Below, in pieces: positions 1-7,508 of a stretch of DNA of 21,820 bases. The DNA comes from an uncultured Porphyromonadaceae bacterium. GTDB lineage: Bacteria; Bacteroidota; Bacteroidia; Bacteroidales; Muribaculaceae. The stretch's first letter is position 1. Each line of letters opens with the position of its first letter. Both the position numbers and the translations under genes were made by a program. The stretch is from positions 1 through 21,820 of the forward strand of contig CAMWUZ010000007.1 in the NCBI GenBank assembly GCA_947177595.1, given 5' to 3'. The notes beneath the pieces are model-generated. The model made no database searches. It had not been told where the DNA came from and was given only the letters and a program-made list of their open reading frames with translations.

Positions 1-8
1 ATAATTAC

Positions 9-16
9 TATATTTG
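9..16 (+). promoter_or_regulatory. -7 box match at the window edge
   Basis: TATATTTG matches TAnnTTTG on the plus strand, with the -33 region outside the window. Transcription from it would hit the terminator at 51-92 after about 70 nt, so it could mark a short RNA or be a chance match. Confidence 0.25.
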
Positions 17-50
17 CACTGTGTTTTTTCATGGTATTAGATTTAAGGTT

Positions 51-92
51 AAAAACAAGCGGATTGTCGAGATGACAATCCGCTTGTTTTTT
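51..92. terminator. Bidirectional intrinsic terminator
   Basis: A perfect 18-bp stem (51-68 with 74-91) has a 5-nt loop (GAGAT). The 13-bp core is flanked by A5 on the left and T6 on the right, so the RNA hairpin is followed by a U-tract on either strand. On the minus strand it lies downstream of the M49 peptidase and would end the dxr-rseP-rlmI-peptidase transcript. On the plus strand it would stop transcripts entering from the left edge. Confidence 0.85.
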
Positions 93-97
93 GTACG

Positions 98-126
98 TCA
101 CACCTTATTATATAATTAAGGTGTGA
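98..126. repeat. Hairpin directly after the M49 peptidase stop codon
   Basis: Perfect 10-bp inverted repeat (98-107 TCACACCTTA with 117-126) around a 9-nt AT-only loop. It starts 2 nt past the peptidase stop on the minus strand. No U-tract follows directly, so on its own it is a poor terminator. A role in 3'-end stability or as an auxiliary to the terminator at 51-92 is inference. Confidence 0.6.
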
Positions 127-128
127 AA

Positions 129-2141
129 TCATTCAGTAGCAAGAGTGGAATATTCAGTGGAGTATCTGAACATTTGAGGGAGGTAATCTTCAGTGTAGGT
201 TACCGTGATGTCGGTGATATTTCCCTCGTTATCCACCACCGGTGAATAAACCGGGTTGACAAATCCACGGTATGGAGCAATGCTGAGAGTAGCGTATCTG
301 TCAAGAACCTCCTTGTGAAGATCCGGATCAACTTTTACAGCATATTTTTCCACAAGTCTGGCACCTGCCTCATAGTCACCTTCACTCTTGATGCGCTGAA
401 TCTCCGCAAGAAGTTCTCCAAAAAGATTGCGCACACCTTCGTAGTCAGTGATGTTTACATAAGTTTTACCGTTGATTTTATCCAGGCTGACTATCCCTTT
501 CTCATTACCTTTTTCAAGCACCCATTCAGAAATGAGCTTGCGATTACGCATATGAGCTTCTTCAACATCTTTGCCGGGCTCAATTCTCATCAACTGAGTC
601 ATGAGTCCGTTGAGAAGATATTTATAATATTGAGGTTTATAGGCATCGGGGTTGTCTATAAGTCCGAGTTCTATCATTTTCGGATCAGCGAGATAGTAAA
701 GCGCAAAGAGGTCGGCACGTGTTTCTTCAAGAGTAGAGCCGTGAGCTTTAAGGGCGTCCGGATCAACACCGGGGAGGAGTTTGCCTGAAGCGTGTCCGAG
801 ACACTCGTGGAGGTCGGTGTGAAGATTGTCAGTGATAAACAAATATCTGTCCATCATTTCGCGCATTGCAGGGTCATTGACAAATTCTTCATTGAAACCG
901 TTGCCATGAGAAGCTTCATCATAAGCCTGAGTTATATTTTCAATGGTGACACTTTTTGAACCATGAGCCGCTCTTATCCAGTTGGAGTTTGGCAGATTGA
1001 TGCCGATAGGTGTAGCAGGATAGGAATCACCTGCAAGAATAGCGGCATTAATAACTTTAGCAGTCACACCTTTCACCTTATCTTTTCTGAATCTCGGGTC
1101 AACCGGTGAATTGGCTTCAAACCAGTCGGCGTTAGAGCTTATAACTTCTGTGCGGTGAGATGCATCCAGATTCTTGAAGTTTACTATTGATTCCCAAGTA
1201 CCGGTCATTCCGAGGGGATCATCATAGCTTTCAATGAAACCGTTGATGAAATCAACGCGTGAATCAGTGTCACCGGTCCATAGAATAGAATAATCATCGA
1301 AATCTTTTAGGTCACCTGTAGTATAGAATTTAATAAGCGAGTTTATCACAGCTTTCTGGGTGGGGTTTTCCGCAAATTCAGCAGCTTTACCGAGATTGGC
1401 GACAATCTTTTCAATCGCACGTGAATAAACACCTCCTATTTTATATGTCTGTTCAACGATGTTACCGTCGGCATCCTTGACAACGCGGGTGTTGAGACCG
1501 TGCATAACCGGAGTTGTATCAGTTGAATCTTTATGTGCTGCGTAATATGCCTCCACTTCAGCCTGGGTTACGTTCTCATACAAATTGTTTGCCGATGAAA
1601 GGATCAGATCCTCTCCCTCAGCTTGATTAACCTTTTTAGCCATAAAGCCCGGGTCAAATACAACTTTTGTAAGAAGCTCTATATCGGATGGCTTCTTATC
1701 AGTCGGAAGAGCGGCGACCTGCGCGTCAAAGAAAGAGCGAGAAAATTCAGGGATGAATTTATCCATGGAGTAATGATGATGCACCCCATTGCCAAATTCC
1801 ACCTGCTTGAGATATATTTCAAATCCCTTGAAGTCTGCGTCGTTTTTGTCGCCGGAATAGTTTTTATAGATATTTTCAAGCAGTGAACGCAGCTGGAGAT
1901 TATATTTATTATTCTGATCCCACAGAATATCTCTTCCGCTTAGCGCTGCCTCGGTGAGGTAATAGATCAGCTTTTTCTGCTGGAGCGGGAGCTCTTCAAA
2001 TCCGGGCACACGGTATCGGAGTACCTCGATGTCAGCGAAGCGATCTACAACATAGTTGAAATCATTTTTTTCAGTAGCCATAGCTGATGTTGAAACGGCG
2101 AGAGTCACAGCGGCTGTCGCCTTTATGAAAAAAGAGGTCAT
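129..2141 (-). CDS. Dipeptidyl peptidase III family (M49) metallopeptidase, exported
   Basis: Zinc exopeptidase of family M49, which removes dipeptides from the N-terminus of short peptides. At 670 aa it is close to Bacteroides DPP III. The family zinc motif is HECLGH at 445-450, and the second motif EETRAD at 472-477 supplies the Glu ligand (E473 by position). Residues 1-22 look like a Sec signal peptide ending AMA-TEK, so periplasmic or envelope location is inferred, unlike the cytosolic eukaryotic enzymes. It is the last gene of the minus-strand operon, 12 nt after the rlmI-like gene, and is followed by the hairpins at 98-126 and 51-92. The likely role is scavenging peptides. The link to its isoprenoid and protease neighbours is by position only. 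The family call is strong; substrate range is unknown. Confidence 0.93.
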   Translation of the reverse strand: MTSFFIKATAAVTLAVSTSAMATEKNDFNYVVDRFADIEVLRYRVPGFEELPLQQKKLIYYLTEAALSGRDILWDQNNKYNLQLRSLLENIYKNYSGDKNDADFKGFEIYLKQVEFGNGVHHHYSMDKFIPEFSRSFFDAQVAALPTDKKPSDIELLTKVVFDPGFMAKKVNQAEGEDLILSSANNLYENVTQAEVEAYYAAHKDSTDTTPVMHGLNTRVVKDADGNIVEQTYKIGGVYSRAIEKIVANLGKAAEFAENPTQKAVINSLIKFYTTGDLKDFDDYSILWTGDTDSRVDFINGFIESYDDPLGMTGTWESIVNFKNLDASHRTEVISSNADWFEANSPVDPRFRKDKVKGVTAKVINAAILAGDSYPATPIGINLPNSNWIRAAHGSKSVTIENITQAYDEASHGNGFNEEFVNDPAMREMMDRYLFITDNLHTDLHECLGHASGKLLPGVDPDALKAHGSTLEETRADLFALYYLADPKMIELGLIDNPDAYKPQYYKYLLNGLMTQLMRIEPGKDVEEAHMRNRKLISEWVLEKGNEKGIVSLDKINGKTYVNITDYEGVRNLFGELLAEIQRIKSEGDYEAGARLVEKYAVKVDPDLHKEVLDRYATLSIAPYRGFVNPVYSPVVDNEGNITDITVTYTEDYLPQMFRYSTEYSTLATE

Positions 2142-2153
2142 AATAAAAATGAA

Positions 2154-3344
2154 TTATTCCACATATAAAATTAATCCTTTCAGGTATTCACCTTCGGGAT
2201 GGTAAATATTAACCGGATGATCTGCCGGTTGTGTGAGCTGATGGAGTATCCGCACTTTGCGTCCGGTTTGTGCGCAGGAAGAAAAGACCGCGAGTCGGAA
2301 TTGCTCTCGTGATATTGCCTGCGAACATGAGAATGTGAAAAGAATTCCTCCGGGTGCTATTTTCTCCAGTGCTTTTGCGTTGAGGCGCTGATAGCCCCTG
2401 AGAGCATTTCTTATGGCGGACCGATGCTTGGCGAATGCGGGAGGATCGAGAACTATGAGGTCAAAATCACCCTTGCTTATGCCGGAGAGATATTTGAAAG
2501 CATCTTCAGCTACAGCAGAGTGGCGCTTGTCTCCGGGAAAATTCAGATCGATATTAGCTTCTGTCAGCCTGATTGCCTTTTCGGAACTGTCAACCGAAAT
2601 AACCTTTTCCGCCGCGCCACGCATAGCATACACAGAGAATCCTCCTGTGTAGCAGAACATATTCAGTACTTTACGTCCATGACTGTAATGTTCCAAAAGA
2701 GATCGATTGTCTCTCTGGTCAACAAAGAAGCCGGTTTTCTGTCCTCTAAGCCAGTCAACACGGAATTTCAGCCCGTTTTCCACCGCGATGTCTGTGGTGA
2801 ATCCACCTTTGATATATTGATTTTGTGGGTCGAGACTCGCTTTATATGGCAATGTGGTCTCTGACTTGTAATATACGTTTTTTATTCTGCCGGATGCGAA
2901 TGTTGTCAGTGCGTCCGCAATAATATTGCGTGCAAAATGCATCCCCGGTGAATGTGCCTGCATGACAGCTGTGTCGCCATACACATCCACAACCAGCCCG
3001 GGAAGAAAATCACCTTCACCGTGCACAAGTCTGAAAGCATTCTCAGGGCGCTCTGTCAATCCAAGTGCTGTGCGTAGTCCCCATGCGTTATTAAGGCGGG
3101 TGGTATAGAAGTTTGCGTCAATAGTTTCATCGGTGCTACTGAGCATTCTCACGGCTATACTACCTATCTGGTAATGTCCGACCCCCAGCAGCATACCTGT
3201 TGAGGAAATAACTTTAACAGTATCGCCTTCTTCGATATCTTCTGGAAGCACCTCAATGGCACCTGAAAACACCCAAGGGTGAAATCGTTCGAGCGACTCC
3301 TCTTTGCCTCGTTTAAGTCTTATGGTTTTGTAATCTGTTGTCAT
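2154..3344 (-). CDS. rlmI: Class I SAM-dependent rRNA methyltransferase, RlmI-like
   Basis: Likely 23S rRNA cytosine-C5 methyltransferase of the RlmI/YccW (COG1092) family, acting on the ribosome in the cytosol. The 396-aa length matches. The N-terminal part (about 5-75) is a PUA-type RNA-binding domain. The linker carries the family hallmark GQKTGFFVDQRDNR at 201-214. SAM motif I is VLNMFCYTGGFSVYA at 226-240, motif IV is DPPAF at 300-304, and the catalytic cysteine is probably C340 in FSCSQ. The start ATG overlaps the rseP stop in an ATGA tetranucleotide (3341-3344), a sign of translational coupling. The symbol follows family resemblance; the exact target nucleotide in this organism is inferred. 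Confidence 0.85.
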   Translation of the reverse strand: MTTDYKTIRLKRGKEESLERFHPWVFSGAIEVLPEDIEEGDTVKVISSTGMLLGVGHYQIGSIAVRMLSSTDETIDANFYTTRLNNAWGLRTALGLTERPENAFRLVHGEGDFLPGLVVDVYGDTAVMQAHSPGMHFARNIIADALTTFASGRIKNVYYKSETTLPYKASLDPQNQYIKGGFTTDIAVENGLKFRVDWLRGQKTGFFVDQRDNRSLLEHYSHGRKVLNMFCYTGGFSVYAMRGAAEKVISVDSSEKAIRLTEANIDLNFPGDKRHSAVAEDAFKYLSGISKGDFDLIVLDPPAFAKHRSAIRNALRGYQRLNAKALEKIAPGGILFTFSCSQAISREQFRLAVFSSCAQTGRKVRILHQLTQPADHPVNIYHPEGEYLKGLILYVE

Positions 3345-4708
3345 TTTAGAAAAGCTCTGAATAAATCCATGCCATTTGCATATACGAGCAGAAGCAACAG
3401 AAATGCCATACCGGCATACTGTGCGTATTCCATAATCTTTTCGCTCGGTTTGCGTCGGGTGATAACTTCCCAGAGAAGGAACATCACATGACCGCCGTCA
3501 AGCCCTGGAATGGGTATTATATTCATAAATGCAAGTGCCACGCTGAGAAATGCTGTAATCTGCCAGAAGCTATACCAGTTCCATTTTTCAGGGAAAAGAT
3601 TGCCGATGGCGCCGAAGCCACCAACGCTTTTGGCTCCGTCGGATGTAAAGACATATTTCATCGATCCGACATAATTGCCGAGTGTGCCGGTACCTATTTT
3701 CCAACCTTGTGGAACTGATTCCAACAAGCCGTACCTCACGCTTACAGTTTTGTATATCTCAGGGAGAGGGCGGAGCTGGAAACCAAGTTTGCCTGTTTCA
3801 GAAGGAGTTGCTTCAACTTTCACTTGTTTGTCATCGCGAAGCAATGTGACCGTTGTCGGCTTACCGGCGCTTTCGAGTAATGCCGGTACCAGTTCGCTGT
3901 ATGCAGGGGTGGGAGTATCGCCTACCGCTATAATTCTGTCACCTTCCTTCATGCCGGCTTTTGCAGCGACATCTCCAGGCTGTAGGCGGTCAATGAATAC
4001 CGGTACTCGGTAAGTCATGAATCCTTTCTCATCGTTTAATCTGATTAAAAAATCTTCGGGAAGTGTGATCGCCACAGTGTCTTTGTGGTTGCGAAGCACC
4101 GTCACCTCTTTTGCCGAGGCAATTTTGTACATGAAATCACCATTGGCGGAATCAATCTTTTTACCATCCGCAAGAAGGGGAATGTCTCCATTTTGAAAAC
4201 CGGCTTCAATTGCGGCGGGAACGAAATCCATGCCTTCATATGCGCTCTCCAAAGGAATATATTTTTCACCCCAATACCAAGCGATGCCGGCGTAGATTAT
4301 AATGGCGAGAATGAAATTGAAAATCACTCCGCCGAGCATAACAAGAAGACGCTTATAAGCCTCTTTTGAGCGGAATTCCCATGGCTGAGCCGGCTTTGCC
4401 AGTTGCTCTTTGTCCATACTCTCGTCTATCATTCCGGCGATTTTCACATATCCTCCGAGTGGCAGCCAACCGATACCATATTCGGTGTCGCGCCACGATG
4501 CTTTTTCGTTGCCGTTCTTGTCATACTCTACTTTGGTTTTCTTTGGCTTCCATTTAGCCAAGGAAAACCACGGATTGAAAAATAGATAGAACTTTTCAAC
4601 TTTTATGCCGAAGGCACGGGCTATGATATAATGCCCGAACTCATGAATGATCACCAGGAAGGAGAGTGCAACAACGAGTTGGGCGGCTTTTATAAGAAAT
4701 GTTTCCAT
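3341..4708 (-). CDS. rseP: RIP metalloprotease RseP (site-2 protease)
   Basis: Membrane-embedded zinc protease that cuts transmembrane segments of anti-sigma factors or signal peptides inside the inner membrane. The 455-aa protein shows the catalytic HEFGH at 22-26 in the first membrane segment. A PDZ domain lies around 230-300, including GDVAAKAGMKEGDRI. The second zinc motif LDGG is at 403-406, after the hydrophobic stretch 383-400. A final membrane segment spans about 430-445. Only one PDZ half is obvious; the region 150-225 may be a diverged first PDZ. It begins 7 nt after dxr, a pairing common in Bacteroidota, and its stop overlaps the rlmI-like start. No anti-sigma substrate is encoded in the window. 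Confidence 0.93.
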   Translation of the reverse strand: METFLIKAAQLVVALSFLVIIHEFGHYIIARAFGIKVEKFYLFFNPWFSLAKWKPKKTKVEYDKNGNEKASWRDTEYGIGWLPLGGYVKIAGMIDESMDKEQLAKPAQPWEFRSKEAYKRLLVMLGGVIFNFILAIIIYAGIAWYWGEKYIPLESAYEGMDFVPAAIEAGFQNGDIPLLADGKKIDSANGDFMYKIASAKEVTVLRNHKDTVAITLPEDFLIRLNDEKGFMTYRVPVFIDRLQPGDVAAKAGMKEGDRIIAVGDTPTPAYSELVPALLESAGKPTTVTLLRDDKQVKVEATPSETGKLGFQLRPLPEIYKTVSVRYGLLESVPQGWKIGTGTLGNYVGSMKYVFTSDGAKSVGGFGAIGNLFPEKWNWYSFWQITAFLSVALAFMNIIPIPGLDGGHVMFLLWEVITRRKPSEKIMEYAQYAGMAFLLLLLVYANGMDLFRAFLK

Positions 4709-4715
4709 ATATTGT

Positions 4716-5882
4716 TTACTTCAGTATAGATTCGATTTTTTCAGATGCTTTTGCTCTGGCAACACTGTTTACCGCTACTAAATCCTCATAAGTAGGCTGT
4801 TTGATGAAATCTGTTGCCTCAAGAGTGGAAGTTATGACATTGTAAATGTCGAGAAATCTGATTTTACCGCCAAGAAATGCAGCCACGGCAACTTCGTTTG
4901 CGGCATTTATGGCACAGGCGGTAGTGCCTCCTTCGGCAAGCGCTTTATATGCGAGGGTGAGGCAAGGGAATTTTTCAACATCAGGTTTCTCGAAAGTTAG
5001 CGACGCGTAGTCGGAGAGAGAGAGTCTTCTCTCAGGTGAGTCAATGCGGCTTGCGTCTCCGAGTGCATATCGGATGGGAAGATGCATATCAGGTATACCT
5101 AACTGAGCTTTTACAGCCCCGTCACAAAATTGCACCATTGAATGAACTATGCTTTGAGGATGAACCACAGCTTCGATTCTGCTCCCCGGAATATTGAAAA
5201 GCCAACGAGCTTCGATGATTTCAAAAGCCTTGTTCATCATTGTCGCGGAATCGATAGTAATCTTGTTACCCATATTCCAGTTAGGGTGTTGGAGTGCATC
5301 AGCAGCAGTCACATTCTGTAGCTCTTTCGGTGAGCGGGTGCGGAAAGGGCCACCGGATGCGGTGATGATGAGGCGGTCAATTGTGGCTGGGTCTTCACCA
5401 ACCAGGCACTGATATATAGCGGAATGCTCCGAGTCAACCGGCAATACAGAGGCGGTGGAGGTTGAGAGCATACGTGTAATTAGCTCCCCCGCAACCACTA
5501 ATGTCTCCTTGTTTGCCAAAGCAATATCCTTGCCTGCTCGGATAGCTCTGATTGTGGGTTCAAGTCCGCTATATCCGACGGTTGCCGTGACGACTGTCGA
5601 AAAATCATCACGATCCATTGCATCGGCGAGAGCTCTGCTTCCGGCGGCAGTTTCGATGCCGAGCGGTTCAAGTGCCGAGCGTAAGATGGTATATTTTGTT
5701 TCGTCAGCAATTACCGCTAAGTGGGGGCGATGTGCCTTAGCCTGCTCGATGAGCTTATCCACTTTACTGCCGGCAGCAAGCACGCTCACTCCGAATCTTT
5801 CCGGATTTTCTCGCACGATATCCAGCGTCTGGGTACCGATCGATCCGGTGCTTCCGATTACTGCAATATTTTTTTTATGCAT
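4716..5882 (-). CDS. dxr: 1-deoxy-D-xylulose 5-phosphate reductoisomerase
   Basis: Second enzyme of the MEP isoprenoid pathway: it converts DXP to MEP using NADPH in the cytosol. At 388 aa it has the expected length. The NADPH-binding loop GSTGSIG is at 10-16 and LANKET at 122-127. The metal and substrate residues sit in PVDSEH (D150, E152), TASGGPFR (174-181) and MMNKAFE (215-221, with N217, K218 and E221 aligning to the E. coli site). It is the first gene of the four-gene minus-strand operon. A -7 box TACATTTG is about 30 nt upstream of the ATG. The start is unambiguous because the Rossmann loop begins 10 residues in. Confidence 0.96.
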   Translation of the reverse strand: MHKKNIAVIGSTGSIGTQTLDIVRENPERFGVSVLAAGSKVDKLIEQAKAHRPHLAVIADETKYTILRSALEPLGIETAAGSRALADAMDRDDFSTVVTATVGYSGLEPTIRAIRAGKDIALANKETLVVAGELITRMLSTSTASVLPVDSEHSAIYQCLVGEDPATIDRLIITASGGPFRTRSPKELQNVTAADALQHPNWNMGNKITIDSATMMNKAFEIIEARWLFNIPGSRIEAVVHPQSIVHSMVQFCDGAVKAQLGIPDMHLPIRYALGDASRIDSPERRLSLSDYASLTFEKPDVEKFPCLTLAYKALAEGGTTACAINAANEVAVAAFLGGKIRFLDIYNVITSTLEATDFIKQPTYEDLVAVNSVARAKASEKIESILK

Positions 5883-5912
5883 TATTTTCGGGGGCTTCTA
5901 TTAATTAAGGTG

Positions 5913-5935
5913 CAAATGTAGTGAGAAAACTCCAA
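5913..5935 (-). promoter_or_regulatory. Probable promoter of the dxr operon
   Basis: Reading the minus strand, TACATTTG (5920-5913) is a perfect match to the Bacteroidota -7 consensus TAnnTTTG. No good -33 TTTG lies 19-21 nt upstream (CCTG occupies that place). A TTG occurs 12 nt upstream (5935-5933). The transcript start would fall near 5906-5900, giving a leader of roughly 20 nt. Confidence 0.55.
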
Positions 5936-5973
5936 TTGGCAGGAAATTTTAAAGAAAATCAAAAAAAATTACA

Positions 5974-5990
5974 TTTTGTTCCGAACAAAA
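5974..5990. promoter_or_regulatory. Perfect palindrome, candidate operator between dxr and ompA
   Basis: TTTTGTTC-C-GAACAAAA: two perfect 8-bp arms around one central base, in the divergent intergenic region. Size and symmetry fit a dimeric regulator site. It overlaps the stretch where an ompA -33 element (TTTG, 5975-5978) could lie, with a weak -7-like TATGTTAT at 6002-6009 (spacing 23). The regulator is unknown. Confidence 0.45.
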
Positions 5991-6020
5991 AAAAGTAAGG
6001 ATATGTTATTAAATCAAAAC

Positions 6021-6064
6021 GCTGACCAAGGCACGGTTATCAAGGTTTTACCGCCGGGGTCAGT
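6021..6064 (+). promoter_or_regulatory. Structured 5' leader of ompA
   Basis: CTGACC (6022-6027) pairs with GGTCAG (6058-6063), and inside it CGGT (6034-6037) pairs with ACCG (6050-6053), with an outer G-U pair 6021-6064. This gives a nested hairpin in the otherwise A-rich ompA leader, ending 54 nt before the ATG. The likely role is mRNA stability or translational control; it has no U-tract and is not a terminator. Confidence 0.4.
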
Positions 6065-6117
6065 GAAAAATTAAAAAGAAAAAATAATAATAAGTTTAAC
6101 AAAAAAAATTACGAGAG

Positions 6118-7317
6118 ATGAAAAAGAACCTTCTTTTAGCTATCGCAGGATGCGGTGCTATGATGTTCACAGCGAACACAGCAAAGGCTCAGGAAACAGT
6201 TGTTGTTGAAGAAACTGTTGTTACCGAAGTACCGGTAGAGTGCAAAACAAACTACACTTCTTCTTGGAAGGACAATTGGTTTATTCAGGCAGGCGCAGGT
6301 ATGCAGATTCCTTATACCGACCACTACCTTGCCGGCAACAAGAAAGATAAACACCACATCACCGCCCTGTACAATGTAGGTTTCGGTCACTGGTTCACTC
6401 CTTATCTGGGATTCCGCGTTACCGGTTACTATGGTAAGATGCATATGGACTGGATTAAGACTCAGAGCGTGAACATGGCTAACGCAAACGCTGACCTTAT
6501 GTGGGATATGTTCAACTCAATCGCAGGTCCTAAAGCTGACCGCGTGTTCAGCATCATTCCTTTCGTAGGTGTAGGCGGCACATATACTTGGGGATTTGAT
6601 CCTGCTACAGCAGCTATTCCTGACGGAGACGGTCACTACAAGACTAAAGAATGGACTCTCCCTGTTTCTGCTGGTATCCAGCTCCGCCTCCGCCTCTGCA
6701 AATATGTTGACTTCTTCGCTGAAGGTCGCGTTAACTTTTACGGTGATAACTTCAACAATGTTGCATCAGGTGATCCTATCGAAGCTAATGTGAATGTTTA
6801 TGGAGGTTTCCTCTTCAATATCGGCGCACGCAAGTACTCTGCTTACAATCCCTGCGAATATCTCGGATATATCAATCAGCTTAATGGTCAAGTAAATGCC
6901 CTCCGCGGTGAACTCGCTACAACAGCAGCAGCTCTCGCAGCAGCAGAAGCACAGCTTCCTTGCCCCGAAGTAGTAGCTCAGGAAGTAGTAGTTCAGACTC
7001 CGATGCTCGCTTCAGTTCGCTTCAAGATCAACAGCGCGAAGATCTCTGACGAAGAAATGGTTAACGTGTACAACGTTGCTGAATGGATGAAAGCTAACCC
7101 CTCTGCAAATGTAATCGTACAGGGCTATGCTGATAAGAACACTGGTACAGCAGCTTATAACATGGAGCTTTCTCAGCGTCGCGGTCAGTCAGTAGTTGAC
7201 GCCCTCGTAAATTACGGAGTTGATTCTTCTCGCCTCACAATTCAGGCAAACGGCTCAGATGTTCAGCCTTACGAAACCAACAACTGGAACCGTATCGTAA
7301 TCTTCACTCAGCCCTAA
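6118..7317 (+). CDS. OmpA family outer-membrane protein
   Basis: Outer-membrane barrel with a periplasmic peptidoglycan-binding domain, of the abundant Bacteroidales OmpA type. Residues 1-25 form a signal peptide ending TAKAQ. Residues about 50-240 alternate polar and aromatic residues as a beta-barrel and end in FLFNIGARKY. A short Ala-rich coiled linker covers 253-280. The C-terminal OmpA domain (298-397) contains RFKINSAKIS, VIVQGYADKNTGT and NMELSQRRGQSVVDAL, with the peptidoglycan-contacting Asp and Arg likely D339 and R354 or R355. It has its own upstream region and a strong terminator at 7357-7394, so it is monocistronic. Codon choice looks biased (AAC, GGT, CGC), consistent with high expression. 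It is a structural linker and porin, possibly also a receptor; that last point is inference. Confidence 0.93.
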   Translation: MKKNLLLAIAGCGAMMFTANTAKAQETVVVEETVVTEVPVECKTNYTSSWKDNWFIQAGAGMQIPYTDHYLAGNKKDKHHITALYNVGFGHWFTPYLGFRVTGYYGKMHMDWIKTQSVNMANANADLMWDMFNSIAGPKADRVFSIIPFVGVGGTYTWGFDPATAAIPDGDGHYKTKEWTLPVSAGIQLRLRLCKYVDFFAEGRVNFYGDNFNNVASGDPIEANVNVYGGFLFNIGARKYSAYNPCEYLGYINQLNGQVNALRGELATTAAALAAAEAQLPCPEVVAQEVVVQTPMLASVRFKINSAKISDEEMVNVYNVAEWMKANPSANVIVQGYADKNTGTAAYNMELSQRRGQSVVDALVNYGVDSSRLTIQANGSDVQPYETNNWNRIVIFTQP

Positions 7318-7356
7318 TCGAGACATCTCGTAAGAATTATATAAATAAGTGACTCT

Positions 7357-7394
7357 GAGTCCCCGACGCGAAAGTGTCGGGGACTCGTTTTTTT
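7357..7394 (+). terminator. Intrinsic terminator of ompA
   Basis: A perfect 11-bp stem GAGTCCCCGAC (7357-7367) with 7376-7386, extended by a G-U and a C-G pair to close a GAAA tetraloop (7370-7373). It is followed by G and seven T (7388-7394). Confidence 0.95.
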
Positions 7395-7404
7395 ATTCTA
7401 AATA

Positions 7405-7435
7405 TTTGCCAACTCATAAATTTGTCCTAAATTTG
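7405..7435 (+). promoter_or_regulatory. Promoter of the phosphohexomutase gene
   Basis: TTTG at 7405-7408, a 19-nt spacer and TAAATTTG at 7428-7435 match the Bacteroidota sigma-ABfr consensus in both boxes and spacing. A second TAAATTTG sits at 7417-7424. The predicted leader is about 65-70 nt. Confidence 0.65.
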
Positions 7436-7508
7436 TCACATACCTCACAACGCCCGATAAATCGTTAATGTGTAGAACCGCCTTGATTGATAACTAACGA
7501 CTAAATAT

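Noticed and set aside
315..788. 157-aa plus-strand frame opposite the M49 peptidase
   Set aside because: The opposite strand encodes the peptidase with both zinc motifs in this part; no independent support.
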